Positions 8,146 through 16,242 are shown, numbered from the stretch's first letter. The stretch: 32,383 nt of DNA from Ignavibacteriales bacterium (GCA_016193365.1 JACPSI010000127.1:1-32383); one strand, 5' to 3'. The notes: a model not told the origin generated them from the sequence alone. Numbers and translations are program-made.

Positions 8146-9191
8146 CTGCCGGGGATTGTGGTTCCGCACTTGAAACAACTTCCGTCCTTGACTTCGTTTT
8201 TTGCCACACGGAAGCCCCAACGTTCAACAAGTGTTTCATGGCACGAGGGGCAAAACGTGTTCTCATACTTGCCTACCTGGCCAGGAAGATTTCCGGCATA
8301 AACGTAGCGGAGCCCGGCGTTGTATCCGATTTCCGCAGCGCGAATCAGCGTTGAGACCGGCGTGTTGTCGGGGTCGATCATCTTGTAATCCTTGTGAAAA
8401 GCCGTCACGTGCCATGGGATGTCGGGCGAAATTCCTGCCAAAAAAGATGCTATGTCGCGCAACTCCTCTTCCGAATCGTTGAATCCCGGTACGAGCAGTG
8501 TGACAATCTCCATCCAGAATCCGCGTTCATGCAGCATTTTGATTGTGTCCAGGACATTCTGAAGTACACCGCCAAGCTGCGAGTATTCTTTTTGCCTGAA
8601 ACCTTTCAGGTCAACTTTGTACAGGTCCACCCACGGCTTGATATATTCAAGCACTTCTGATGTCCCGTTTCCGTTGGAGACATAGGAAGTGATAAGCCCA
8701 ACCTGCTTTGCCATTCTGAAAATCTCGACGGCCCATTCGCTCGTGATGAGGGGCTCGTTGTACGTGCTCGTGACAATTTTGGCTTTATTCTTCAGAGCAA
8801 GGTCGATAAATTCTTCTGGAGAAATAAAATCCGGAGACGACCCCGCCACAGGGTCACGAAGCGCTTGCGATGTCACCCAGTTTTGGCAATATCCGCAATG
8901 ATAATCACAGCCCAGCATGCCAAAACTTAGCGCCTTTGAGCCGGGGTACGCATGGAAAAAGGGCTTTTTCTCGACAGGGTCAAGCTGCAACGCGCCGACA
9001 TACCCCCACGGAACAAAGAGTTTCCCGTCTCGATTAAAACGCACGCGACAGATGCCATCTTTGCCGGGCGGAATTTTGCAGCGGTGCCCGCACGCATAAC
9101 AGCGTACCCATTTGTCGGGCATGGATTCATACAGCAGACCCTCCCGGGTATGCTCAGTAAGCAGCTCTTTCAGTGTGATTGTCTCTGCCAT
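8136..9191 (-). CDS. amrS: AmmeMemoRadiSam system radical SAM enzyme (AmrS)
   Basis: A 351-residue radical-SAM protein. The cluster-binding motif CDYHCGYC sits at C95, C99 and C102; SAM- and barrel-type motifs follow (TSTYNEP, YVSNGNGTSEVL, LKGF, HVTAFHKDY). The N-terminal Cys cluster (C31, C34, C38, C48 in CYACGHRCKIPPG...GIC) and a C-terminal zinc-ribbon-like CPSC...CFKC tail are typical of the AmrS family, related to pyruvate formate-lyase activating enzymes. The ATG at 9191 was chosen over the in-frame start at 9239 because it matches the family start and leaves the palindromic leader untranslated. The usual partners (AMMECR1-like AmrA and Memo-like AmrB) are not in the window. It leads a run with a lipoprotein and an outer-membrane protein. 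Substrate unknown. Confidence 0.9.
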   Translation of the reverse strand: MAETITLKELLTEHTREGLLYESMPDKWVRCYACGHRCKIPPGKDGICRVRFNRDGKLFVPWGYVGALQLDPVEKKPFFHAYPGSKALSFGMLGCDYHCGYCQNWVTSQALRDPVAGSSPDFISPEEFIDLALKNKAKIVTSTYNEPLITSEWAVEIFRMAKQVGLITSYVSNGNGTSEVLEYIKPWVDLYKVDLKGFRQKEYSQLGGVLQNVLDTIKMLHERGFWMEIVTLLVPGFNDSEEELRDIASFLAGISPDIPWHVTAFHKDYKMIDPDNTPVSTLIRAAEIGYNAGLRYVYAGNLPGQVGKYENTFCPSCHETLVERWGFRVAKNEVKDGSCFKCGTTIPGRWG

Positions 9192-9199
9192 GTGTCGTG

Positions 9200-9286
9200 A
9201 CCTTCCGAAGGTTTCATTGCGAGACTTCCGAAATCTCACCAGTATTCAAAGGTAGACTTCTGAAGTCTGCTCAGGATTTCGGAAGG
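9200..9286 (-). repeat. Cluster of TTCNGAA palindromes in the amrS leader
   Basis: Four inverted repeats centred on TTCNGAA crowd the amrS leader: ACCTTC-C-GAAGGT (9200-9212), CTTCCGAAATC (9225-9235), AGACTTC-T-GAAGTCT (9254-9268) and GATTTCGGAAG (9275-9285). The second and fourth are perfect 11-bp reverse complements of each other and enclose the third, so the RNA could fold into a stem topped by a hairpin, with the first palindrome close to the ATG. It may be an operator array, a leader structure or a dispersed palindromic repeat. Confidence 0.7.
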
Positions 9287-9299
9287 TTATCTCGTCATT

Positions 9300-9328
9300 A
9301 AGATACAGTGATAGATTTCCTGAGTCAA
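9300..9328 (-). promoter_or_regulatory. Candidate sigma-70-type promoter of amrS
   Basis: On the minus strand TTGACT (9328-9323), 17 bases, then TATCTT (9305-9300). Transcription from about 9292 would place the whole TTCNGAA palindrome cluster in the 5' leader of amrS. Confidence 0.5.
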
Positions 9329-9366
9329 GCATATGAAAAACGGTTGATTTTTCCTATTTTCCACAC

Positions 9367-10551
9367 ATGATTACACTTTTGGCACGACTTCGGAGAAAAA
9401 AGTCCAAATTAATTGTTGGGTTAATTTCGGGGACCTCCGTCGACGGGATTGATGCGGCGCTCGTGAAAATATCAGGCAATGCTACCTCAACGCGTCTTCG
9501 GCTCATTGCGTACGATACCTATTCCTACCCCGAAGGAGTACGGGAGTATGTGCTTGAGAACTCCCTTGCCGGGAAGGGAAGCGTGGATATCCTCTGCTCG
9601 TTGAATATTCTTATCGCCCAGTTCTTTGCCGATGCCGTGAAGAAAGTTGCGCGCAAAGCCGATGTTTCTTTACGCGAGATCGACCTCATCGGTTCACACG
9701 GTCAGACGGTGCACCATCTTCCTGACGTAAAACGGCTCTTCGGAAAACATGTTCGCTCAACGCTGCAGATTGGCGACCCTTCCTCCATTGCGCAACTTAC
9801 GGGAATTCCTACGGTGGGAGATTTTCGAACTGCCGACATGGCCGCAGGCGGCCAAGGTGCCCCTCTTGCTCCATATCTCGACTACGTCGTGTTTCGGTCA
9901 AAACAGAAAGGAAGGCTTCTACTCAATCTCGGCGGAATCGCCAACATGACGATGCTTCCAAAAAATTGTTCACTCGACGAGGTCATCGCATTCGATACAG
10001 GACCGTCAAACATGGTCATGGATGCGTTGATGAAAAGGTTTTACGGGCAAACGTTTGACGCGGGAGGAAGAGTTGCAGAATCCGGCTCAGTGCTTCCTCA
10101 CGTTCTGAAATGGATGATGAAAATGCAGTATTTCAAAAAAGCTCCGCCAAAATCGACGGGTCGGGAACTGTTCGGTGCGCGTTTTGTCAGCGAAGTGCTC
10201 CGCAGATCGCGGGGCAAGTCGAAACAGGACGTCATCGCAACAGCGACGGAACTCACTGCCCGTACTGTGTACGGCCAGTACACCCGTTTTGTCCGGCCGA
10301 AAAATAAAATCGACGAGGTCATCGCCAGCGGCGGCGGTGTTCACAACAAAACACTCATGCGCGCACTCCGGTCGTACTTCTCGCCCATTCCCGTCCTTCC
10401 GGCGGAAGACATTGGCTTTTCTTCCGACGCAAAGGAAGCCATCCTCTTCGCGGTTCTCGCCAACGAAACAATTTCCGAAAACCCGTCGAACGTACCACGC
10501 GCCACTGGGGCACAGAAACCTGTCATTCTGGGAAAAATCTGCTTAGCTTAA
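9367..10551 (+). CDS. anmK: Anhydro-N-acetylmuramic acid kinase
   Basis: A 394-residue AnmK, which opens the 1,6-anhydro ring of anhMurNAc and phosphorylates it with ATP, giving MurNAc-6-phosphate in cytoplasmic peptidoglycan recycling. Recognisable blocks are GLISGTSVDGIDAAL (18-32), GSHGQTVHH (109-117), GDFRTADMAAGGQGAPLAP (151-169), LLNLGGIANMT (185-195) and FDTGPSNMVMDAL (209-221), all of the ASKHA kinase fold, followed by ASGGGVHN and FSSDAKEAILFAVLANE near the end. Length is normal for the family (~370-390). It diverges from amrS across a 175-bp region; no strong Shine-Dalgarno is visible before the ATG. MurQ, the enzyme expected to act next, is not in the window. Confidence 0.95.
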   Translation: MITLLARLRRKKSKLIVGLISGTSVDGIDAALVKISGNATSTRLRLIAYDTYSYPEGVREYVLENSLAGKGSVDILCSLNILIAQFFADAVKKVARKADVSLREIDLIGSHGQTVHHLPDVKRLFGKHVRSTLQIGDPSSIAQLTGIPTVGDFRTADMAAGGQGAPLAPYLDYVVFRSKQKGRLLLNLGGIANMTMLPKNCSLDEVIAFDTGPSNMVMDALMKRFYGQTFDAGGRVAESGSVLPHVLKWMMKMQYFKKAPPKSTGRELFGARFVSEVLRRSRGKSKQDVIATATELTARTVYGQYTRFVRPKNKIDEVIASGGGVHNKTLMRALRSYFSPIPVLPAEDIGFSSDAKEAILFAVLANETISENPSNVPRATGAQKPVILGKICLA

Positions 10552-10554
10552 TAA

Positions 10555-10633
10555 AGAAGCGACGCATCTGCACCGCAACCTCTTTGATTGCTTCAAAGCA
10601 ATCGGAGAGATGCCTTCAAGATGCGTCGCTTCT
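10555..10633. repeat. Nested palindrome between anmK and the MFS gene
   Basis: Outer arms AGAAGCGACGCATCT (10555-10569) and AGATGCGTCGCTTCT (10619-10633) are perfect 15-bp reverse complements. Inside, CTCTTTGATTGCTT / AAGCAATCGGAGAG forms a second stem of 14 pairs (two G-U) around a CA turn. The whole 79-bp block could extrude as a cruciform or fold as one long RNA hairpin. No U-run follows directly, so it is not a classical terminator; it may attenuate transcription into the MFS gene or be a small palindromic mobile repeat. Confidence 0.8.
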
Positions 10634-10648
10634 GCTCTAAACTGTTTT

Positions 10649-11851
10649 ATGCGCAAAGAAAAGCTCATCATCATATTCACCGTTCTGGTGGACGTCATTG
10701 GGTTCGGCATGGTCATCCCGATACTTCCGTTTTACGTCACTGAATTCGGCGCTTCTCCCTTCGTTATAACCGCCTTGTTTGCATCCTTTTCGCTTTGCTC
10801 GTTTTTCAGCGCTCCATTGTTGGGGGCATTGTCGGATCGGATTGGCCGGAGGCCCGTCCTTATCGTCAGCCTGTTCACCACTGCAATCGGGTGGTTTGTC
10901 TTTGCTAGCGCGACATCCATCCCGTTGTTGTTCCTCGGCAGGGTCATCGATGGCCTGGCGGCAGGAAATTTTACGATTGCGCAGGGATACCTCGTCGATA
11001 TTTCGGAGGACGACAAAGAACGAACCGCCAACCTCGGCATCATAGGGGCAACATTCGGCGTCGGCTTTATGCTCGGCCCGCTTCTTGGCGGAGTACTGAG
11101 TAAAGTTTCTCATGCGTTTCCGTTTTGGATTGCCGGCGGAATGGCCCTCGCCAACACCGTCACGGCATATTACTTTCTGCCGGAAACTCACAACAAACGC
11201 GAGGCCCGCACACCGCTGAACTTTAATCCGCTTGCTCCACTCGCCAGGGCGCTGCTCGACAGCAAGTTGCGTCCTGTCTATTTTTCCTGGATGTTGTTTA
11301 TGCTTGCCTTTGTCACTTCACAATCGATCTTTGCGCTTTTTGTCAACGACGTGTTTGGGTTTGACTCCTTCGTGACGGGCATGCTTTTCACGGGCGTGGG
11401 CGTTATTGTTGCTCTTAACCAGACTCTCCTACTCAAAAAGTTCTGGCTGAGGTTCTTTCGCGAGTCCACTCTGCAACCGATAATGTTTGCCGCTCTTACG
11501 CTGGGCGCATTGCTGGTGACGTTGAAATCTCTCCAACTGTTCTACCTGAGCTTAGTATTATTTGGCACAGGACAATCGATTCTCCGCGTCGTCATAACGA
11601 GCGAAGTGGCCGGGAGCGCCGACCCGCAGAAAAAAGGAGAAACGCTTGGGATTCTCTCGTCCATCTTGTCTGCATGCATGGTGGCCGGTCCTATCGCCTC
11701 GGGAGCGCTGTTTGAGTTCCACAATACTCTTCCGTATTTCGCTGCGGCATTGTATCTCCTCATCGGCCTTACGGTTGCACTCAGAAGCCGGGAGCAAACC
11801 TCAGAGCTTAGAATTATGACTGATCGTGTCAGTGGGGTTGACAAGCCGTAA
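10649..11851 (+). CDS. MFS transporter, TetA-like drug:H+ antiporter family
   Basis: A 400-residue major-facilitator protein with about 12 hydrophobic spans. The MFS signature between spans 2 and 3 is clear (GALSDRIGRRPVL). Span 1 carries DVIGFGMVIPILPFY, typical of the TetA/DHA1 branch of efflux pumps, and the later GPLLGGVLS resembles the antiporter motif of span 5. The substrate cannot be inferred; TetA resemblance does not prove tetracycline export. The ATG at 10649 is preferred: an in-frame ATG at 10610 would begin inside the nested palindrome and add a non-conserved 13-residue leader. Neither has a well-spaced ribosome binding site. The gene follows anmK by about 100 bp and precedes three unknown membrane genes. 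Confidence 0.9.
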   Translation: MRKEKLIIIFTVLVDVIGFGMVIPILPFYVTEFGASPFVITALFASFSLCSFFSAPLLGALSDRIGRRPVLIVSLFTTAIGWFVFASATSIPLLFLGRVIDGLAAGNFTIAQGYLVDISEDDKERTANLGIIGATFGVGFMLGPLLGGVLSKVSHAFPFWIAGGMALANTVTAYYFLPETHNKREARTPLNFNPLAPLARALLDSKLRPVYFSWMLFMLAFVTSQSIFALFVNDVFGFDSFVTGMLFTGVGVIVALNQTLLLKKFWLRFFRESTLQPIMFAALTLGALLVTLKSLQLFYLSLVLFGTGQSILRVVITSEVAGSADPQKKGETLGILSSILSACMVAGPIASGALFEFHNTLPYFAAALYLLIGLTVALRSREQTSELRIMTDRVSGVDKP

Positions 11852-11914
11852 GTTTCTTTGTACACTCTTACCGCTTTCCTTACCAATCCTCTTTGACAAT
11901 TTACGGGAGGTCCT

Positions 11915-12547
11915 ATGATGTTCCTTTGGCTCATCGTTGGTCTCGTCCTCGTCACTATAGCGTTCTTTCTTCCCGGGAGCCCGCAGGATGTTTGGCCCAA
12001 TCTCAATTTGGCCGGTATTGTCGCCGCCATTTACATCCTCGCGCTCATAGCCTATACCTTGCGGTCACCATTCGGTAAAAAGGCGCAAGCCATCGTGTGG
12101 ATCATCACGCTGCTTACCTTGCCTGCACTTGGAATGTTTTGGACTGGAATGGATACAACCAGCCACTGGCAGCACAACAAGCTCCTCAGTATTCGTGAGA
12201 TGATCGGCAGGGGAATTATCGCCGCTGAAGTGTCGGATACTCTGCTTTCCGTGCTTGACGAGTACCACAATCAAAAAGGTGGAAAAAAGACCACACTCCA
12301 TCAAGTATTTCAACGACGATATCCGCGCGTCATGGTCGGTGACAACATTCACCTGCCCGGCTACCCCGGCGACAGTCTTCGTATCTTCATGAGCAGTCTC
12401 TCCGATGATGCGATCATGCTGGATGCCCAGGAAATGTACGTCAAAGGCCGCGACCCGGCGTTCAAGAATTTCAATGGAAGGACTGGGATGGTCCAGGAGC
12501 GGTATACACTCACCGCGAAAGGAGTACACCATGAATCCCAAAATTGA
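11915..12547 (+). CDS. Unrecognised membrane protein with soluble C-terminal domain
   Basis: A 210-residue protein. Three hydrophobic spans (about residues 4-20, 31-49, 58-78) are followed by a ~130-residue soluble part starting HWQHNKLLSIREMIGRG and containing HNQKGGKKTTLHQVF and GDNIHLPGYPGDSLRIF. GGGAGG sits 6 bases before the first of two adjacent ATGs, a good ribosome binding site. The stop lies 17 bp inside the next gene, so the two are probably translationally coupled. I do not recognise the family. The last membrane span followed by a helical stretch has the general shape of an envelope protein displaying a domain outside the membrane; no function is proposed. Confidence 0.75.
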   Translation: MMFLWLIVGLVLVTIAFFLPGSPQDVWPNLNLAGIVAAIYILALIAYTLRSPFGKKAQAIVWIITLLTLPALGMFWTGMDTTSHWQHNKLLSIREMIGRGIIAAEVSDTLLSVLDEYHNQKGGKKTTLHQVFQRRYPRVMVGDNIHLPGYPGDSLRIFMSSLSDDAIMLDAQEMYVKGRDPAFKNFNGRTGMVQERYTLTAKGVHHESQN

Positions 12548-13301
12548 ATCGGATGTCAAGAGAGCGGAATTCTCCCCCGAATTTATCCAGGTACTCATCG
12601 CTCTCACGGGAGCCACGTTACTCCTGGTCTTCGTTTTTGAACACGTGTTCAAGCTTCATACGTTATATGAGCGATATTTCTTCACTCCCTTTCCATGGAT
12701 TATCGCTGCCGGACTGACCATTGCTGACGGACTTTCAAAATTCTCAGGCGAACAGCCAGCCGTCGTTTCCCAAGGAGAGCGTCTTGCCGTTTTGGCAAAC
12801 TTTCTCATTATCTATGTCGTTGCCCCAACGATGTTCTTTTTTGGGTGGCGGCACCGACGCTTGCTCCAGGATCAGGGTGAGGGAAGAAGAACCCTTTGGA
12901 CGTTCATTCTTATTGTGGGGGGCATGTTAACGTTCTCTGCAGTTATCCCTGCCATTCCTGCAGCCATCGCCCAGCGCGCGGTCTCAACGAGTTTACGAGA
13001 TGCGCAGGCGGTTCAGGGAAACAAAGACCTCATGATCAATGATCTCAACGTTCTCGCATGGTCAGCGCGTCAGTACAAGATCCTCCCGAAATCATTGGGG
13101 GGAGGAGGCGGGTCATTTGTCGGATATTCACCGACAGGCGAAATCGCATCAACAGAAGAAGGAACATATTCCGTGGAAGCCTCAGCGAATGTTTGCAGTG
13201 TGAATGCGCGGTCAAAAAAATATCCATACGCTACCATCCGTTTGATCATCGATGAGAGAGGAAAACTTCAGAAGTGGAATTACGGTGGGCCATTCGAATA
13301 A
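12531..13301 (+). CDS. Unrecognised membrane protein with GGGGGS-containing C-terminal domain
   Basis: A 256-residue protein with four likely membrane spans (about residues 20-38, 48-62, 86-104, 122-145). A soluble domain follows: a helix (DLNVLAWSARQYKIL) running into KSLGGGGGSFVGY and a beta-rich end (YATIRLIIDERGKLQKWNYGG). Start chosen at ATG 12531, with AAAGGAG upstream, rather than the longer frame from 12405 that would overlap the previous gene by 143 bp. The helix plus glycine run recalls pseudopilin-like globular domains in Ignavibacteria proteins, a resemblance from memory that needs a structural search. It overlaps the gene before it by 17 bp and is followed after 21 bp by the third gene of the cassette. 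Confidence 0.75.
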   Translation: MNPKIESDVKRAEFSPEFIQVLIALTGATLLLVFVFEHVFKLHTLYERYFFTPFPWIIAAGLTIADGLSKFSGEQPAVVSQGERLAVLANFLIIYVVAPTMFFFGWRHRRLLQDQGEGRRTLWTFILIVGGMLTFSAVIPAIPAAIAQRAVSTSLRDAQAVQGNKDLMINDLNVLAWSARQYKILPKSLGGGGGSFVGYSPTGEIASTEEGTYSVEASANVCSVNARSKKYPYATIRLIIDERGKLQKWNYGGPFE

Positions 13302-13322
13302 TAAAACGGGAAAGAAATTAAC

Positions 13323-13739
13323 ATGGAAAACTCAACCTCCGTTCGACCTTTTAAGGTAATCGACTGGAAATGGGTCGGCTTAGGATACTGCTTCTACGTC
13401 GTTTACCATTTACTGCCTTCCTATCTTCTCCTTGGTTTGACTCAGTTCGGTTGGACCGATGAGCTTGCCAAAGGTATCTGCCTTTTTGCCGGACTTGCCC
13501 TCATCGGCTTTTACATCGGTTATCGTTCGCAAGGCGTGACCATCCTTGAGCCGGCAATTTCAGCCATCGTGTATATACTCACGCTTGCCTTGCTTTTCGA
13601 CCGATTCTGGGGAAGGTCGTTTTCGATAAGATCCGCAGGATTGATTTATGTGTGGATTCTTGGCGGTTTTGTGATCGCGTTCGTCAGCGCCTGGATAGGA
13701 GAATTGTGGCAGGCCCGAAGGCAATCTGCGAAAGCGTAA
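13323..13739 (+). CDS. Unrecognised four-span membrane protein
   Basis: A 138-residue, very hydrophobic protein with about four membrane spans (residues ~18-38, 48-66, 75-92, 103-125) and short polar loops such as YRSQGVTILEP between spans 2 and 3. The C-terminal tail is basic (WQARRQSAKA), suggesting an inside orientation. It is the last gene of the three-gene membrane cassette; a strong hairpin terminator begins 5 bp after its stop. I do not recognise the family. The ribosome binding site is weak (GGGAAAG 9 bases upstream). Confidence 0.75.
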   Translation: MENSTSVRPFKVIDWKWVGLGYCFYVVYHLLPSYLLLGLTQFGWTDELAKGICLFAGLALIGFYIGYRSQGVTILEPAISAIVYILTLALLFDRFWGRSFSIRSAGLIYVWILGGFVIAFVSAWIGELWQARRQSAKA

Positions 13740-13743
13740 GAAA

Positions 13744-13774
13744 AAGCCCCGTGAGTGGATCTCTCACGGGGCTT
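13744..13774. terminator. Bidirectional intrinsic terminator
   Basis: AAGCCCCGTGAG and CTCACGGGGCTT form a perfect 12-bp stem with a 7-base loop. It sits between the convergent membrane cassette (stop at 13739) and TPR gene (stop at 13796). Read on the minus strand it is followed by a T-run (TTTTTC), making it a textbook terminator for the etf-bfn-TPR operon; on the plus strand the trailing sequence is less T-rich. Confidence 0.9.
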
Positions 13775-13795
13775 GTAATAAACCACCGAATACAA

Positions 13796-14608
13796 CTATT
13801 TCTGCTTGAGCATTTCCAGCAGCACTTTTGATTCCCGCCGGAACTGGTCGTCGTCCTCGTCCTGCGTAGGCAGCAACGATATCACGGACAAATGCTCTCG
13901 CGCCTTGTCATATTCGTCAAGGTCGATATAGGCGCGCGCAGCGTCAAGCCGATACATGATAAAATCGGGCCGTAACAAAATTGCTTTTTCGTAGTTCGTC
14001 GTCGCATCTTCCACGCTTGCCCATCCCAACCCAAGCGGCCACCGCACAATTCTCGGCTTTTCGCTTACCTTGGCGTGTGTTCGGCCCAGGACATAATAGG
14101 CGGCATTATTGCTCGAATCCAACTCGATGCCTTTCTCGCAATCCATCTTCGCCTGCTTTACATAGTCCAGCGCACTCCAGACTCCTTTAAAAAGCGCAAT
14201 ACGCCCGTTGGCGATCGCCCTACGTGTGTACGCCATGGAATTCTTCGGGTTGAGGGACACAGCTTTTTCCGCGAAGTCCAGCGACTTCTCGTAGGTTGCA
14301 AGTTGTTTCTCCTTCTCAGCCTCTGTCGTGGAAGGAAGATGTTCGCCGATGTCCACATAACAACGACTGATTCGCCAGAGAACTTCGTCATCGCTTGGCG
14401 CCAGGGCCAACGCATCCTGAAATTTCTCAAGGGCTTTCTGGTTGTCGAACAGTTTCAGGGCAAGGTCGTCGCCTTCGGCGATGAGCCGGCTGATGTTTCC
14501 GGTGTCGAGGGATACTGTCTGGCAATACGAGGTGACTGGAAAAGCCAACGCTACAATGACAGCAAAGGAATGCGCGCTGCCCCCCCACACGCGAAACTTT
14601 TCTGGCAA
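13796..14608 (-). CDS. Exported tetratricopeptide-repeat protein
   Basis: A protein of up to 270 residues with an N-terminal signal (hydrophobic SFAVIVALAFPVTSYC) and TPR-type helical pairs: KALEKFQDALALAPSDDEVLWRI, DFAEKAVSLNPKNSMAYTRRA, KMDCEKGIELDSSNNAAYYVLG and NYEKAILLRPDFIMYRLDAA. These repeats usually scaffold protein-protein contacts; location is probably periplasmic. The start is uncertain. The frame opens with TTG at 14608, and a GTG at 14590 is an alternative; neither has a clear ribosome binding site, and a run of seven G lies just after them. It is 44 bp downstream of the bifunctional nuclease gene and ends at the strong terminator, so it closes that operon. Confidence 0.8.
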   Translation of the reverse strand: MPEKFRVWGGSAHSFAVIVALAFPVTSYCQTVSLDTGNISRLIAEGDDLALKLFDNQKALEKFQDALALAPSDDEVLWRISRCYVDIGEHLPSTTEAEKEKQLATYEKSLDFAEKAVSLNPKNSMAYTRRAIANGRIALFKGVWSALDYVKQAKMDCEKGIELDSSNNAAYYVLGRTHAKVSEKPRIVRWPLGLGWASVEDATTNYEKAILLRPDFIMYRLDAARAYIDLDEYDKAREHLSVISLLPTQDEDDDQFRRESKVLLEMLKQK

Positions 14609-14652
14609 AGGCGAGAAGTTCGTGTAGATCCCTTAAATAATTTCAAAAAGCG

Positions 14653-15243
14653 TTATGAATTGCGGGCCTGCATTTTTTGAATCTCGTCGCGCAGCTTGGC
14701 GGCTTTTTCGTATTCCTCTTTGACGATGGCTTCCGCCAACTGGTGCTGGAGCTGCTCCAGTTTTGAAAGTTTTTGTTTGGGCGGCTTTTCCTTTTCCCCT
14801 TCTTTTGCGGCCGGGCCCGGCGGGGTAATCTTGTCGGCATCTTCGGATTCAGGGACAAAACCGGCCTCTTCCATGACCTTGTCCGCAACAAAGATCGGGA
14901 CGCCAAACCGGACAGCAAGCGCAATGGCATCGCTGGGGCGGGAATCTATCTCCTGGCTGTCCACGCTCAGTTTTGCGTAAAACGTCCCGTCACGCAATTC
15001 GTTAATGAACACGTCATTCAGCCCGCCGCCGAGCGTGTCGATAATGGCTTTCATCAAATCGTGGGTCAACGGCCGCGGGGGCTTGATGCCCTCCATTTCC
15101 AATGCAATCGACTGGGCCTCAAAAGCGCCGATGATGATCGGGAGACGACGCTGTCCGTTCACTTCTTTCAAAATGAGCGCGTATGCGCCGCCGCTCGACG
15201 GACTCGTCGATAATCCCAGAATGTCAACTTGAATCTTGTCCAC
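14653..15243 (-). CDS. Bifunctional nuclease family (BFN/DUF151) protein with C-terminal UVR motif
   Basis: A 196-residue protein. Residues 1-130 match the BFN/DUF151 domain: LPIIIGAFEAQSIALEME, RPLTHDLMKAIIDTLG and SRPSDAIALAVRFGVPIFV are its hallmark blocks. A charged Pro/Lys linker (about 136-158) leads to a UvrB/UvrC-type motif (LQHQLAEAIVKEEYEKAAKLRDEIQKM, shown here in part by its YEKAAKLRDEI core at 178-188). The BFN name comes from a plant homologue with RNase and DNase activity; the role of bacterial members is unsettled. It begins 24 bp after the etfA stop, so it is in the etf operon. The BFN plus UVR arrangement is common in Bacteroidota and relatives. Confidence 0.9.
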   Translation of the reverse strand: MDKIQVDILGLSTSPSSGGAYALILKEVNGQRRLPIIIGAFEAQSIALEMEGIKPPRPLTHDLMKAIIDTLGGGLNDVFINELRDGTFYAKLSVDSQEIDSRPSDAIALAVRFGVPIFVADKVMEEAGFVPESEDADKITPPGPAAKEGEKEKPPKQKLSKLEQLQHQLAEAIVKEEYEKAAKLRDEIQKMQARNS

Positions 15244-15267
15244 GCAGCTCCTTGCAGTCTGTTGAAA

Positions 15268-16242
15268 CTATTTCCCCAGCAGTTTCTTTACTTCGCTTGT
15301 CAGGGCGGGAACGATTTCAAACGCATCGCCGACAATGCCGTAGTCGGCCACTTGAAAGATCGGTGCATCCTTGTCTTTGTTGATTGCCACAATATACTTC
15401 GAAGAAGACATTCCCGCAAGGTGCTGTATGGCGCCACTCACGGCAATGGCAATGTAGAGCGAAGGAGAAACCGTTTTTCCCGTTTGACCCACTTGCTCGT
15501 CATGGGGCCGCCAGCCGGCGTCAACAACAGCACGCGATGCTCCGACAGCTCCACCCAGGACGCCCGCAAGCTCTTCTATTATATTGAAGTTCTCCGGAGC
15601 TTTTAAACCTCTTCCGCCGGTCACAATGATGTCGGCTTCTGCAACATCCAACCTCCCTTTCGATTGAGCGACTTCAACTACTCTGCAACCGAAATCCTCT
15701 TCAGAAAGTTGCACATTCGCTTCCTCGACGGACGCTGCGGAATCGTTTCCCGTTCCCGCGGTGAAAACATTCGGGCGCAATGAAAAAACTTTAACACTGG
15801 AGACGACTTTCACGTCTGTTAATGCCTTGCCTGCGTAGACGGGACGCGTCGCAATAATTTCTTCCCCTTCGACCTTTAATGAAGTGCAGTCAGATGCAAG
15901 GCCGGCATCAAGCCTCACCGCAATCCGAGGCGCACAATCCTTTCCCATTGCGGTTGCGCTGAGAAAAACAGCACTCGCATTTTCTTTCAGAGCAATGTCC
16001 GCAACGATCTTTGCATATGCCGTGGTTGAATACTGGAGCAATCGTGGATCCTCAACGGTCAGAACCCTCTTCGCGCCAAATGCGCCGAGTTCGCCGGCAA
16101 ACGACTGAACGGCGTCGCCTATCACGAGTGCAACGACTTCTCCCTTGAGTTGGTCAGCGACCGTCCGAGCGGCTTGTACAACTTCGTACGCGGTTTTCTT
16201 CAGTTTATGATCCCGTTGTTCTGCGAAGACTAATATCTTCAT
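15268..16242 (-). CDS. etfA: Electron transfer flavoprotein alpha subunit
   Basis: A 324-residue EtfA. The N-terminal half (1-~185) has the ETF alpha/beta fold; the C-terminal FAD domain is intact: VTGGRGL (207-213), [15 protein letters not shown] (230-244, Arg236), [10 protein letters not shown] (251-260), [12 protein letters not shown] (266-277) and [20 protein letters not shown] (287-306). With EtfB it carries electrons from acyl-CoA and other dehydrogenases to the quinone pool or an oxidoreductase. Length is normal (~320). It follows etfB by 27 bp on the same strand. Confidence 0.97.
   Translation of the reverse strand: MKILVFAEQRDHKLKKTAYEVVQAARTVADQLKGEVVALVIGDAVQSFAGELGAFGAKRVLTVEDPRLLQYSTTAYAKIVADIALKENASAVFLSATAMGKDCAPRIAVRLDAGLASDCTSLKVEGEEIIATRPVYAGKALTDVKVVSSVKVFSLRPNVFTAGTGNDSAASVEEANVQLSEEDFGCRVVEVAQSKGRLDVAEADIIVTGGRGLKAPENFNIIEELAGVLGGAVGASRAVVDAGWRPHDEQVGQTGKTVSPSLYIAIAVSGAIQHLAGMSSSKYIVAINKDKDAPIFQVADYGIVGDAFEIVPALTSEVKKLLGK

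Noticed and set aside
10637-11191. 184-codon minus-strand frame
   Set aside because: It is antisense to the MFS transporter and its product is highly charged with no domain pattern.
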